Positions 21,469 to 33,899 of a stretch of 64,000 bases of DNA are shown here, one piece after another (position 1 is the first letter of the stretch; every line of letters begins with the position of its first letter). The stretch is from Heterocephalus glaber. Lineage: Eukaryota > Chordata > Mammalia > Rodentia > Bathyergidae. Where the stretch lies: the NCBI RefSeq assembly GCF_000247695.1, contig NW_004624743.1, positions 4,739,201-4,803,200 of the forward strand. The letters are read 5' to 3'. Under the pieces are notes generated by a model. The model was not told the origin of the DNA. It did not search any database and saw only the letters and a list, made by a program, of their open reading frames with translations. The position numbers and the translations under genes were made by a program.

Positions 21469-22599
21469 AAAGTGGTCAAGATATCATTTGACATTAATAC
21501 AAAAATTAACTCAAAATATTGTATACGGCTAAATTTATTTTCTTCTCTAAAAGGAAATTTTTGTGTCATATGACATGGCAATTCCTATAAAGTAACATGT
21601 ACTATTCATTAATGAAAATAATGAGAAAATTCTTTTATCATATTGCCATATATCAATGGCCATAATGCCATATACCAATGTATGGGATTAAAGAGAGATT
21701 TCAAATTTATTTTTTACTACTGAATTATTTTTAAATACTTCAAATGGATATATTTCATAGCTTTTAAGTTATTTAAAATAGACGCATAATATTTAGTTGA
21801 ACCACAGAAAACAAAGTTCTTAATTTAGAAAAAACACAAAGTTCTAAAGTTAATGAATCATTCTAGTTTCAACAAAATTCATATTAAGAAGCAATATGTG
21901 TAAACAAAGGGATGACTTCCGTTAGATTTAATGAGTAACTAACATTTCTCACTCCTTAATTTAAAGCAATGGTTAATGTTTCTATGAAGTTCCTCAATAA
22001 ATGTTTGCAAAAATTAATAAATCAAGAAAAAAATCCATACATCTTCTTTTTACCTTTCATTAGTTACTTTCAAAGCTTATATAAATTGATGTCATTGTTA
22101 TGTATTTTTGGTTATTGTTCTACAGTATCATATTACAAACTCAAATAAATAAGGATTGATTCACAGATTTCATATATATATGAAATTACATATATTCATA
22201 TGTATTCATGTATCTATTCATATGCATACATATGTATTCATATATATATATATGAAATTACAGTGATATTCAAAAGTATATTTTTGTTTTCTTTAAAAGT
22301 ACATCTATATATAAAAATATCTGTGTTCTCCTGCAATATTCTATCACAAGCCCACATGAAATGATATTACTTTCACAGCAAGATTAGATAGATGTGGATC
22401 TACTCTCAAAGGGCATAGTAATGCACTATTCTAACAGAAAAAGAGATGAAGCCCATCTTAACCTAATTTGTCATTTAAGTGATCCATTCGGAATTTTTAA
22501 AGGTTTAAGCCTTCAATTTTCACTCAAGGTATAGGCCATATCCACAACCTCAGAAAATGCTTCTTCTCAGTCAATTCCTTAGCCCCTACTCCCTAGACC
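21469..22599. other. AT-rich unassigned sequence with palindromic microsatellite
   Basis: 22165-22260 consists of tatatgaaattaca units flanking tattcatatg repeats, a self-complementary tract. The rest shows no feature. Confidence 0.55.
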
Positions 22600-22766
22600 C
22601 ACACTGTTTTATTTCCTATCGGCACAGATCTGTTCTGCTTCTTCTACAAATTCTTGTAAATAGAACTATAATTTATATACATTTTTGTCTTTAGTTTCTT
22701 TTGTCAACACAATGCTTTTGATCTGCATCCATGGAGTTTCATATACCACTCTTTTTTTCTTTCTTA

Positions 22767-22768
22767 TT

Positions 22769-22820
<52 letters not shown>

Positions 22821-22822
22821 TC
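22767..22822. repeat. (TTTC)n microsatellite
   Basis: Fourteen near-perfect TTTC units inside the L1. Confidence 0.95.
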
Positions 22823-23117
22823 ATATTGCTAAGAGTATTCAGTTCTATTGGAACACTACCAAATGTTTGATCATTCTCCTGTTATTGGATATTTGGATTA
22901 TTTCTTACTTTCAGCTGTTGATACAGCAGATCTGAACATTCTTGTATAGGGATTTTCATTTATCATGGATAAATAATCAGTAGAACTGTTGTGTCTTAGG
23001 GATGTATTTATATTTATGAAAAAATGGAAAGTTTGGAAAGCAGTATCTTGTGGTTTTAATTTCCATTTTCCTGATAACTTTTGATGCTAGGACATTTCCT
23101 GTGGTTATTGTCATTTT

Positions 23118-23204
23118 TTTTTTTTTTTTTTGGTACTGGGGATTGAACTCGAGAGCTTGCGCTTGCAAGGCAGGCGATGGAACCACTGAGCTAAATACCC
23201 AGCC
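23118..23204 (-). mobile_element. ID SINE within L1
   Basis: Long T-run, ggtactggggattgaactcg, ccactgagctaaatacccag. Flanks ttattgtcattttt and ttattgctcattttt form an imperfect target-site duplication. Confidence 0.88.
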
Positions 23205-23276
23205 CTTATTGCTCATTTTTATGTGCCTTTTTGAAAGAGTCTTTTACTATTGAGTCACTTGTCTTTTTATTAAAGT

Positions 23277-23359
23277 TTTTTATTTTTTAGTACCAGGGAT
23301 TGAACTCAGGACCTTGCACTTGTGAAGCAGGCGCAGTGCCACTGAGCTAAATCCCCAGC
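23277..23359 (-). mobile_element. Second ID SINE within the same L1
   Basis: agtaccagggattgaactca ... cactgagctaaatccccagc with a T-rich tail. tttattaaag flanks both ends. Confidence 0.88.
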
Positions 23360-23870
23360 TTTATTAAAGATTTATAAGTGTGCTCTATATATCATGATAC
23401 AACTTCAGGTATATGTAGTATGTTTATTTTTTCCATGCATAGCTTAAACTTTAATTTTCTCAATGCTATCTTTTGACAATATAATTTTAAAAAATTTATT
23501 CAAGGACAAATAATCATTTTTTCTTTTATGGTTCCTCACTCCTAGAAATCCTTCCCAACCCAGAAAACATGACTACCTTCTTTCTGTTTATTTCAGAAAC
23601 TTTGTAGTCTTAACATTTCTATCTATGATCCATCTTTAAAAATATGGTATAAGGTACTGGTTAAAGTTCAGTTCTTCCTTTTGGGATATCCAGGTGCAAA
23701 AGTGGAAGAAAGAACTATCCTCAATCTTTAAATTATATTGGCACCCTTGCTGAAAATCAATGTCAGTGTATTTCTGCACTACCTGCTTCGTTACTTGATG
23801 ATAGAGAAGTTTCATGCTCTTTGCTCTATGTAACATAATAATAGGTCTTAAAATCAAATCCTGTATCTTC

Positions 23871-26206
23871 CAACTAATAAACACACAGACCACAAGCCTA
23901 GCAGCACTAAATCCATTGCCACCACGTCATAGGCTACAGTGTAACTAAGAACATCCCTGTACAAAATGGTTTTAAAATTTAAGAATTAAATGTATGCCCA
24001 AAGATACAAATTAATATATAGATAAGAACATAGAATGACTCATGTTGTCCTGCTTTACAGACAAATGCTTAAGTAGTTATAATGGACCTGCCAGGACACT
24101 ACTTTAACAGTGAATCAAAGAAAAAGAAAATGTACTATGAGTTCAATACAAAGCCTATGTTCCTGTTTTGTATCTTAGGTCTCTTGTCCAAGGAGATTTC
24201 CTGGTTCTGTATGCTAAAACAACTGCTTCCTTCATACCCAATAAACCAAAATTCAAATCTTGTGCCTTATCTTTCACTTCCCACAAGCCTGTCTAACTTC
24301 CCATGCCAGCCTCTGTTTGCTTTTCTTAGTATGGAAACACAATCAAATTATGAATGCTTGAAAATGAACAAAAATGAAAACTAACAAATCCCAACATTCA
24401 TAAAACCTTGAATTTTCCTCCAGTTTACTACTTTATCTTCCCCACTCCATGATTATATTTCTTGAATATCAGTTTATATCTGTTCATATTATCTACATTA
24501 TCACCTACCTGCTCCTCTTCTGAAATACTATTTGGGAATGTCCCTCTAGAAAAATCTCTCCTGGGTGGAAAAACCCACTTTCATCAAGCTTTCCTTTTCT
24601 TTCTAGTCTTCCTTTGTTCCTTATTCTCACACATTATTCCAATCGTCATTGAAGCAAGTGTTTTGCAAAATGAACATATATAATTGCTTTTGAACACATG
24701 GTGAACAATTTGAAGAAATGCATGGTTGAATTTAAAATAATAGATTGAACTTTTCATTTTATGATGGGAACCTCTAAGAAAACCAAATAAACAGCCCTAA
24801 TGAATAACATTAAGTTAATTTGGATTGGAAACAGCACAATGGATTGAGTAATCAACAAATACTTAATTTGGCCATGTATAAAGACTTGGTCATATATTTT
24901 CCAAAAAGGTACAAATTTAAAATTTTAAATCAATACAGAATTCTAAAACATTATTGATTAAAATGCTCAGTTTAATCACTTCATGTATTCAAATAACAAA
25001 ACTATCTCCCATTTTAGCACCCTGAGTATTGTCTATTTGGCCCTTTGAACTCATTTACTTATTTAACAAGCATTTCATGAATGTGTGGTTGGTCTATGAA
25101 TTCTGCTGATAACTGTAGATCAAAAATTGATGAAATACAGTCTTGCTTTCAAGAGGTTCACACTCTAATGGAGAAAAGAGTAATTTACATATTTAATATT
25201 TTATGTTACATATTTCGTTTGCATAATTTAAATTATGACATTGTCATCAGAACTACAACAAATGTGGACCACAGTGGAGGTCAACTGAATTCGTCAATTT
25301 CAAAAGGAGGACAATAAAGTATAAATTACAAAAAGTAAATCTGACCTGATTGTTGAAGGATAATTAGTTTTTCCCAAGCTGATTAAAAGGCTAAACTGCT
25401 GTCAAAGCAGAGGGCACAGAGGCATATATATATATGCATATATCTGCTTGGATAGACAAAGAGGCAGGACCATAAAACAACCTGATAACTCCTGAAATCC
25501 TTCCACAGTTTGGGTGGCGATGCAAGAAACTTTTGTGTATGTGTGGGAGTGCGCGAAGGTTTCTGGAGATGATGGGAGGAATATTGATTAAACGCAATCT
25601 GTGGAAAGGCTTGCATCAATTTCTAAGAGTTTAAATGTCTACTATCTTATTTGTTGAGGAATTTATGCAAAAGAAAAGTTAGAAATCTATGGCACCATAC
25701 ATTTTTTGGGAGGAAGGCTGAGTCTGATGAGAATGTAAAAAATAAAAACAGCTACTGTCCTAAGAAACAGGAAGCAGTTAAATTCCTGCTTAATTATAAG
25801 AGCAATTTCTAATTACTTTTCAGTTATATCTGATCATAAGAATCAGCCAAGTTACTTGTTAAAGATATGGCTTGTCAGGACACTGCCTTTAAGTTTATGG
25901 TTCAGTGGTTGAGGGCTGCAGCCATGGGATCTAAAAAAGTTCAGTAGTTTTTCCTTACGATCATACAATTTTGGAAAACAGTACATTAAAAAGTATTTTC
26001 AGCAGCTAGCTTAGAAGGTAAGTAAACTAAACTAAAATGGTGAGTGTATATTTGCTAATGGGTGAGATTTCAAATGTTAGTCCTGAGATACAGTTTAAAA
26101 ATTAGCACTTGATTTCACAGAATTGATTAGATGTGAGCGATGAGAATATTATTGGTAGAAGTTTGAAGTCTTCCAGAATTTCTAGGTCCTCCTGTGTTCT
26201 GGATAT
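23871..26206. other. Unassigned; one possible ancient repeat near 25010-25170
   Basis: At 25040-25165 the order ttatttaacaagcatttcat, cttgctttcaagaggttcac, actctaatgg recalls a common mammalian ancient repeat (acaaatatttattgagtgcc ... ttctagtgg), heavily diverged. Elsewhere I see nothing. Frames here lack any domain. Confidence 0.4.
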
Positions 26207-26425
26207 TATTTGCTCTCTCTTTCACTCTTTTCCCAGTTCTGAGGATTGAAACCAAGGTCCTCTCAGGGTTTTCACACTGAAATACATCATCTCCACCATT
26301 TTATTTTTATTTTGAGTCAGAATCTCACAAAGTAGCTAAGTTGCGCAGAGTGGGTTCAAAATTCCTATCTTCCTCCCTCAGCCTCCCAGAGTGCTGGGAT
26401 TGCATGTATACAAAGCAGCACCTAC
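26207..26425 (-). mobile_element. ID-B1 composite SINE (B4-like)
   Basis: The left part gaggattgaaaccaaggtcc is an ID in reverse complement. After ttttatttttattttgagtc comes a reverse B1/Alu-like monomer ending cctcagcctcccagagtgct, then gggattgcatg. Confidence 0.75.
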
Positions 26426-26626
26426 CTCTGAACCCAAATTTAAAACAATCTTCCCCCTCACTCTGCTCTGGCTACACTGACCCACTCTTTCTCAAACCTC
26501 CTCCCTTTTTCAGATCTCTCTATATTTTGTTAGCAGGGATTCATTTTCCTAAGTCATCCATATGAATCACTCTTCATTAGTACTCAGGTCTTTGATTTTA
26601 TATCAACTCACAGAGATCTCCATGAC

Positions 26627-26642
26627 GGTGTGTGTGTGTGTG

Positions 26643-26698
<56 letters not shown>
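26627..26698. repeat. Compound (TG)n(TA)n microsatellite
   Basis: About 32 bp of nearly pure TG followed by about 40 bp of pure TA. Confidence 0.97.
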
Positions 26699-26702
<4 letters not shown>

Positions 26703-26754
26703 CACATTTGTGTCTATCTCCCTACACTCTGCCTGTATGTTCTGAAAAAATTCA

Positions 26755-26860
26755 GTTTTTTAAGCATTAGAATACAAACTATATAAAATCTGGGGACTTG
26801 ATATAGCCTGGCATAAGTTTGTGCTCAAAATTTGATTAAATGATAATAGAATTCTAAGAG
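26755..26860 (+). mobile_element. L2 LINE 3' end, diverged
   Basis: ttagaatacaaactatataa, ggggacttgatatagcctgg and cataagtttgtgctcaaa match the usual L2 tail order (tagaatgtaagctc, agggactttgt, cctggcacatagt, gtgctcaataaa) with many substitutions. Confidence 0.5.
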
Positions 26861-28157
26861 AAACACATAAAAATAAAGATTAATAGAATCTTTAAAGCCC
26901 AAGGGAATGAATGTCAATGTTGGCATTTGAGACACTTTTATAGCTTACAAAGGGAGATTATTTTGGGTAGTAGAGCCTTTCTACTTTTTATCAAAATGAC
27001 TCGTACCAGGCCACCAACTACTTAAAAGTCCAATTCAAATAAGTGTTATATATTCCATTTGAAGAAGAAATGACCTGTAAATATCAATGATCTTTGAAAA
27101 ATCTAGTCTGTTCATAAAATCAACTTTGAGTGTTCATGCCTGGAGTTATTTCTAAAGTAAACACTGTAATTCAAAATAACTGGTCCACTAAATTGCCAAA
27201 AGACTTAAAATTTAAGCTTCAGACTGGTCTCTCATAACTTAGCTCTTCTTTTCTTAAGAAATTTTCTTAAATTAATATGACTCCTAAGAATATCCTGTGA
27301 AACACGGACAGGTTAGATGATGTTGTTAGTGGATTCTGAGACTATTCAGTTTTCCTTGTGAACTGGCTTGTGGAAAACTACAGAACACAAGACTGCAGAT
27401 GCCAAACCTTGTTTTGCGTAAAAGATACAATGTAGTGATTTATTCTGAGGGGTGAGGAGTCAGCATTCTGCAATTTCACTTTAAACTGTAGCCTTCAACA
27501 ATAAGCCTCTTTTAAGAAATGAAATAAATAGAATTGAAAATTTTTAGAAAGGAAATCACCCACACATTTGGGACAATGCCTCTAAAATCTCGGCTATGTA
27601 TTTTGATATATATCATTTATATTGCAACTCCTTTCTAAAGTCAGCAGAATATGAATGCTTTTGAAAGCCTAGGAACTCAATGTGGATACATTTTCATATA
27701 AAGCATATAGAAATTGAACCTGGTTTTATATGATACGTTTGAACATTCATTGAAATTCTGCTTTCGAGAAACACTCTGAATGTGTAAACGATGCCTTATA
27801 AATATAGCCCTCAAAGTGAATTTCAGTTTTAACCCACAAAGAGAAATGAAATGTTCATGGAAGACTATAGCTGGATAAGAGTATAAATTTGAACAGCTTG
27901 GTATATGGGGCAAACCCTCAGCCAGAAGTTTCAGGAAATAGTTCTGATCAGTACAAAATATTTGTTTTCTTTACTTAGCATAATTAAAGGAAAATACCTA
28001 AAAACTAAACCAAACAAAAACCAACTTGTATGCTTTTCATGGAAAGTTTGGAACAAGAATATTTGGCAATAGATTTGGTTATGTATACTTTCCAATAGCC
28101 TGAGAAGTCAAGAATGCAGTTATGTGACAGATAAACATTCAGAAATCAGCATACAGG
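26861..28157. other. Unassigned, no feature seen
   Basis: Repeat-poor AT-rich sequence with no supported coding frame. Confidence 0.5.
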
Positions 28158-28615
28158 AGGTGACTTTGTCACGCTTCTTGTCACTGAGATAAAATACTCA
28201 ATGCCCAAAGTTAAAGGAGGAAAGGTTTATTTGGCTCACAATTTGTGGAGGTCTCAGTTCATAGTTGTCTGACTACACGGCAGGGCAGCATGGCAGAGGG
28301 TCATTGCAGAGGAGAAATAGTCCATGGCAGAGCAGGGTAGGCAGAAGGTAGCAAGCAGCAAGCAAGTGACAAGCAACCACACTTGCCCTCTTTCTGTCCC
28401 CTACATTGTATCCACGCTGCCCACCCTTAGGACAGGTAGCACTCACACCCAGGGTGGGGGACCCTTAATCCTATCCAGAACTACTCCAAACCAATCAGTG
28501 GGCTAATTTAATTATCACTTGATACCAGCATCACATACTCCAGATCCAGCCATCTTTGCAAAGCCCCACCTGTGATTGCAGGAGGCTTTGGGTGGGCATC
28601 TAGACACAAAATGAG
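28158..28615 (-). mobile_element. MaLR/ERVL-type solo LTR, near full length
   Basis: Plus strand starts cactgagataaaatactcaa, then aaagttaaaggaggaaaggt and ttatttggctcacaattt. It ends gggtgggcatctagacacaa. This is the reverse complement of the LTR group at 5437 and 21077. The 90-codon frames inside are not genes. Confidence 0.85.
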
Positions 28616-29109
28616 GGGATAGGAAATTGAATAACTGATGAACTCATTCTATATTATTCATTTGCTAAGTAAACAGTCAACATACGCTCTTTTTTCTTGA
28701 TTGTATAGTAGTTTTCATGGTTCTGCCAAATACTATTCATACTTTCTTATAAGGAACTTTAAAAAGGAAGATTGTATAAATTTATACAATTATTCATGGA
28801 GAAATTTTCTAATTTGACTATGAATAATTCATTAAAATCAGAGCTGTCCTCCCAGCCTAAACAATTACAAATCTGGAAAATACATTGAATAATCATCAAT
28901 GAGACACAATTGCTAAGTGAAGGAAGCACATGGTATGAGCTTATGGTTCTAATGGCAGTTCCGGGAGACTCGAAGCACAATGCCCTGAGTGGCGGAGGAT
29001 CATAGACTGGCACTTGAAGTGAAGTAGTCAAGCTGTGTGCAGAGTGTGGAAGAGGAGGAAGCCAAGGAGACAAGGATCCCGGAAGCTTGTGTGGTGCTTT
29101 CTTGTAATT
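28616..29109. other. Unassigned, no feature seen
   Basis: No recognisable repeat. The minus frame 28759-29073 has no domain signal. Confidence 0.45.
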
Positions 29110-29720
29110 GTGAAGGAAAGCAAATTAAAATCACGATGATGTTCCGATTCCAACTCACTTCAACAATTAAGATTAAAGATTGGAAATATCAATTTTTGAC
29201 AAAGATGTGTCAAAAAAGTAACCTGTATTAGTGGTTAGAATGTAAAATGGTAAAATCACTTGGAAAATATTTCAATTTCTTGTAATTAAGCAGACATCTA
29301 ATCAATTATCCCTTTTAACTATCAATTATTTACAAAAGGGGAATAAAAATGTGTTTACAAATATATTACATAAAAGCTTAGAGTAGCTTTATTCAAAATA
29401 GCCACAGATGGAAATAATCCATATGTTCAATGAAGAAACAAAAATGTGTTGTATTCAAATACAGTACAAGAATACTACTGTGCAATCACATCAGAAATGG
29501 CTGAAATATAAAAAGTCATGGATGAACTTTAAAAACATGGTGAGGATAAGAAGCTAGACACATGATGTCTGTAAGATTTCATTCATAGGATGATTTAGAA
29601 TGAGCAAAACTATCCTAAATTGATGAAGTAGTCAGTAATTGGGGCTTAGTATTTGATGATTTCCTGCAAAAGAAGAAGACAGAGTTCTCTGACTGGACAG
29701 AAATATTCTCTATTCTGTTT
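29110..29720 (+). mobile_element. Old L1 ORF2 3' fragment
   Basis: Sense blocks in order: gttagaatgtaaaatggtaa, attcaaaatagccacagatg, gaaataatccatatgttcaa, aagtcatggatgaactttaa, atgatgtctgtaagatttca. Frames are broken. Confidence 0.75.
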
Positions 29721-29730
29721 ATGGGAAGCG

Positions 29731-30215
29731 ATGGAATAATAGACCTCAAAGATGTCCAAGTTGCAACACTTAGAACCTCTCAATATGTTACCTTATATGG
29801 CAGAAAGGTTTCCTTTCCACAGTTTCCTTTAGGGTGAAGATCTTGAGAAGATGATCCTGGATTATTCACATGGCTGTAGTGTAACCATATGGCTACTTAT
29901 AAGTGGAAAACAAGAAGGTCTATGTCACAAGAGGAGACACAAATATAAGCAGAGGTTGAGGTGTGCAGAGGTGAAGATGACGGAATGGAACTCGAACAAG
30001 GAATGATTCCTGCAGAAGTTGAAAGGCAAGGAAGTGGATTTGCCCCAGTAATCTTCAGATGCAACCAGGCACATCCAAACATTGATACAGAATCATGTGA
30101 CTAATTTCCAGGTGGGGAATCCCAGACCTAAAAATTAATACTTATATGTTCTTTGAAGTTATTCAGTGTGGTTGTTTGTTATAACAGTGATAGAAAACAA
30201 GGCAATAAAATGTTT
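29731..30215 (+). mobile_element. MLT1-like LTR
   Basis: The order fits MLT1: acctcaaagatgtccaagtt, then ctgtagtgtaaccatatggc, acttataagtggaaaacaag, cacaagaggagacacaaata, and an end near tgtttgttataacagtgata. Divergence is high. Confidence 0.6.
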
Positions 30216-31104
30216 CATTCTTACATATGTGCATAAATTTTTCAATACTAATGGAAGTGTACAGTTAAGACCTGTGTATTTCATTGTTTATAAATTATAT
30301 TATATCTCGGTAAAATGATTGTCAAATATACTAAAATATGTTAGTCTGGTAAATATGTTCTATATGGACAGTATTCTCTTAAATATGTGGTGATGAATGC
30401 TGTAGGAATTAGCCATATGGGCTACATAGCACTTGAATTAAGCCTACTCCAAAATGTTACATGCTGTGTATACTCTGGATTTGAAAAACTTATTACAAAA
30501 GAAAGTAAAGTATATCTCAAATACTAGTCACAGTAATTATATGCATATAAATTATACTTTAAATATATATTTGGCCAGGTGAACTACATTATTAAGTAAT
30601 GTTTTACTTAGGAGGGAATTTGTCTTTGAAAAATTTTCAGTGTAAGTGAAGATAACTGGATATTTCAAGAAGAAGAAACTAGAAGATGAAATATTAGAAG
30701 GTAAGGAAACTTAATGCTTGTTTGAAAAATACCAAATAATGGAGGTTGGTTAAGAGCACACAGTTAATGATTAGAAGTAATTGCAGACTAATGGAATAAC
30801 ATCATTATTTTGTTTGAAGTAGCGTTACATACCACAGTGTTTGATGAGCTGATATTCAAACGTAAATGTTTTGCAATGCCAAATTTAAAGGGTATTGTCT
30901 TTACTATGGATAAAATTCTGTATTATCTGTGACATCATTCCATTAGCACTGATAGATTATAAAGATAATGTCTTCTACTAACACACAGAGAGAATTAATT
31001 ACCTATGGAATTGATTTTTTTTTTTCAGTATCATGCTTATTCTACACTTGGAAGTCAGAATAACCTACCAGGTTCCTCTTTTGTAAATAAGCAGACTTAA
31101 TGAC
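30216..31104. other. AT-rich unassigned sequence
   Basis: Nothing recognised. Confidence 0.5.
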
Positions 31105-31480
31105 ATTTATTTATTTTATTAGTTTCTAAAAATCTGTTTTTGTTTTTAAGTTTATTGGTACATATGAGGTATATAACACAGTTACATTCATCACTGGGAT
31201 CTCATACCTTTACATGATGTATCTTGGTTCTTATTTTTCCCCCTCCCCCTGCCCTCCCTTCAACCCCTCCATCCCTCCCTATTTACAAAGACTGTTTCAA
31301 TTCTTTCCTTTTCTCATATTAATTCCATTCCTTTCTTTCCTTTCCCCTACCCCTCCCACTTCCTTCCCCTTTGCCCTTTTCTTCCTATTTCACATGACCT
31401 ATTATACCTTTTAATCCTTATTTACACTTTCAGTTTCTCACACCAAAGAAACCATTCACTAGTTACACACGTGTGTCCTA
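31105..31480 (-). mobile_element. L1 3' UTR with polypurine tract (seen as polypyrimidine)
   Basis: T-rich start, then ttggtacatatgaggtatat and acattcatcactgggatctc. A C/T-rich run at 31235-31400 (ccccctccccctgccctccc) is the complement of the G-rich polypurine tract typical of mammalian L1 3' UTRs. Confidence 0.6.
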
Positions 31481-32577
31481 GTTATTTCACTTAAGAGTAT
31501 GGCACTCTTGAGTTTTTGATACTTTGTTTATTTTTGTATATATTTGTTTATTTTTAAATATTTTATGTAGTTTTTTAGAAAGAATGTAAAAATTGAACGA
31601 AATTCAAAAGGTTCAGGTTGATATTCACTGAAATGTATATTTCCTTTTCAACTTATCCCCAGCACCATTCTCTTCTCTAAAAGAAATCACTTTTACTAGT
31701 TTCTTGATTGTCTTTATAGACATGTACCACATGGGCAAGTATATGCACACTCCTTTCTTTGTACAACTGGTACCACATTTACATACCCAACTGTAAATCT
31801 TCATATTTTTTCTTAGCAGTTTAGCTGTAAAAAGAGTTGCCAAACTGCAATCCACGGGTAAAATCTAGCCCATCTCTTGTTGCTTTGCACCGGAACCATG
31901 CTAGTTTATTGCTATTTTGATTGTAACTATTTTCTTGCTGTGGCAAAAGTAGTCAATAGCTTCTGCAGAGATCTCATGGCCTAAAAAGAGTATTAACTTT
32001 CAGGTCCCTTACAGATTAAAAACAAAACTTGATATTCTTAGATCTAGGAAATATTTCACTACTTTACACATAGAGGCACTTAGTAATTTTCAATACCTTT
32101 GTAATAACCCTCCAGGGAAAGAGGACATAGAAATTATGAATATTATCTTTATAGTATGATAGAATATCTTTAATAGCACATGTTCAGGTTTTATCAAATT
32201 TCAATTACTTTCTATTCTATGTTCCTAGAATATAGTTGCATCATCTTTGTGCTCATATAGTAATCTATAAACTATGAAAAATATGTTTATATAATGTGTG
32301 TCATGTGGGGATATTGCTTTGTATTACATAGGCAAGGATATATTTTTTGAGATAGTTCTTTTGTTCTCCCCAATATTATAGTATTTTTATCATTGTTTCT
32401 TTATTAGTACACATAAATATTTAAACACATTCCCATGCAAATATACAATTTAAATATGTAATTTTTCTGTCTAAATTCAAAACCCAAAGTATTTTAATAA
32501 TGACATAGAACTGTGATAAGATAATTATGATTCCTAATATTTTTGCAAAAGCTAGATGGAGTTTTTATGTGTTATTT
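31481..32577. other. Unassigned; likely continuation of old L1 in part
   Basis: 31630-31830 resembles the antisense L1 tail style but is too diverged to call. The remainder is AT-rich with no feature. Confidence 0.4.
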
Positions 32578-32690
32578 TGTATATTACTCTGGATGGAGCC
32601 CATGGTCTTACTGCTGAACAACATCCTCAGCCCTTTCTTCTTTTTTATTCTGAGTTAGGGTCATGCTAAGTTGCTAGGTTTCTCCATAAT
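32578..32690 (-). mobile_element. ID-B1 composite SINE fragment
   Basis: ctggatggagcccatggtct, cttactgctgaacaacatcc and ctcagccc form the reverse ID half. tctgagttagggtcatgcta and agttgctaggt form the start of the reverse B1 half. Confidence 0.55.
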
Positions 32691-33899
32691 AAATCACTGT
32701 GAACCTGAAAGTAATATGTATTCACAGAAATATAAAGAAAATAAACTTGGATATCTTTCCAATACAGTCAGTGTCACTCAGATTATTAAGTAAATTACTG
32801 ATTCTAGGCGATAAGACTCAATAGTTGACACTAGAAGATACTAATATTCTTACAACATAATTTTAGTTAGACGCCAGGTTCTTTCCTATATAAATGAATA
32901 AAACACTAATTTCCGGATCAGTTATTCCCACATATCCAGGTTTGGAAATAAGAAATGAAGCCACAACCCCCTCATGTCCTTGAGGTTTCTAACCCTAACT
33001 CCTCGGGTCCTTTACAGGAACATCCATCCGAAAGAGGACCAGCATCGTGTTCAATTGAGCTATGCTAAGAAAATTCAATACCTAAAGTACAAAGTTACTC
33101 CTTTCTTAATCCAGTACTGCCTTTAAATATTGCTGAGGATGCAAAGTAGCACTTCTGTCCCCAGGTCTTCTAACTGCCCCGTTTCTGTGTGATCACAAAG
33201 ACATCACTGCTGGCGTTCCTGATGGTAAGAGCACAGCCAGGACCCGAAGCACTGTCAGCAGAAATCCCTGCATTAATGCCATGTGCATCAATGGCATCAT
33301 AATAGCTCCCTCTGACTCATAATGTATTTCTGTACCTTAGTCAATGTTCCAAAGAAAATTAGAGATAGATAAACTTTAGCTTTATGTAGAAACCTGCTCA
33401 CTGTGTTGGATTTGATTCTACACCAGCTATTTGAAACAATGCTGAAGACCTGATGTTGATCTCAGTGGTTTAAACCAAATTTAGGAAGGAGCTAGGCCTT
33501 GTTTCTTTATAGGCCTCTGCTTTAGTGTTGACACTAGTACAGTAGACACGTTAGCTACACACATCTAGATATTAGCCCTGGGACACACAGGCTAGCCTTG
33601 TGGTCTCATAGATTAATAGAGAACATCTCAGGAAAGTTTCATATTATTGAGAAGATAAATGGATCAGTGTCAATGTTTATTTCAATATTTCATGATAAAA
33701 TTCAAAATACAAATGAGTATTTGCAAAATAGTTCAGTGAATGTTTATTCCGGTGACATATGATAGATTTTTTTCTTTAAGTGATAAAAAGACCCTAGATG
33801 AAAGTAGTTGAATTATTGACTATAAAATATATAAGTATGAAAATATATAAAATATTTTAAAAATGATTTGGAAATATATGATGCTTGTCCATTTAAAGA
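32691..33899. other. Unassigned, repeat-poor
   Basis: 32980-33300 is less AT-rich, with gtccccaggtcttctaactg and similar unique-looking sequence. No exon is called. Confidence 0.45.

Larger units (their letters stand above)
22600..23870 (-). mobile_element. Old L1 fragment (ORF2 3' part and 3' UTR), carrying a TTTC tract and two ID SINEs
   Basis: Antisense L1 blocks: ttcttctacaaattcttgta, then cttgtatagggattttcatt, ttttaatttccattttcctg, tttttgaaagagtcttttac, and far right tggcacccttgctgaaaatc. Order fits one minus-strand element. Frames are broken. Confidence 0.75.
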
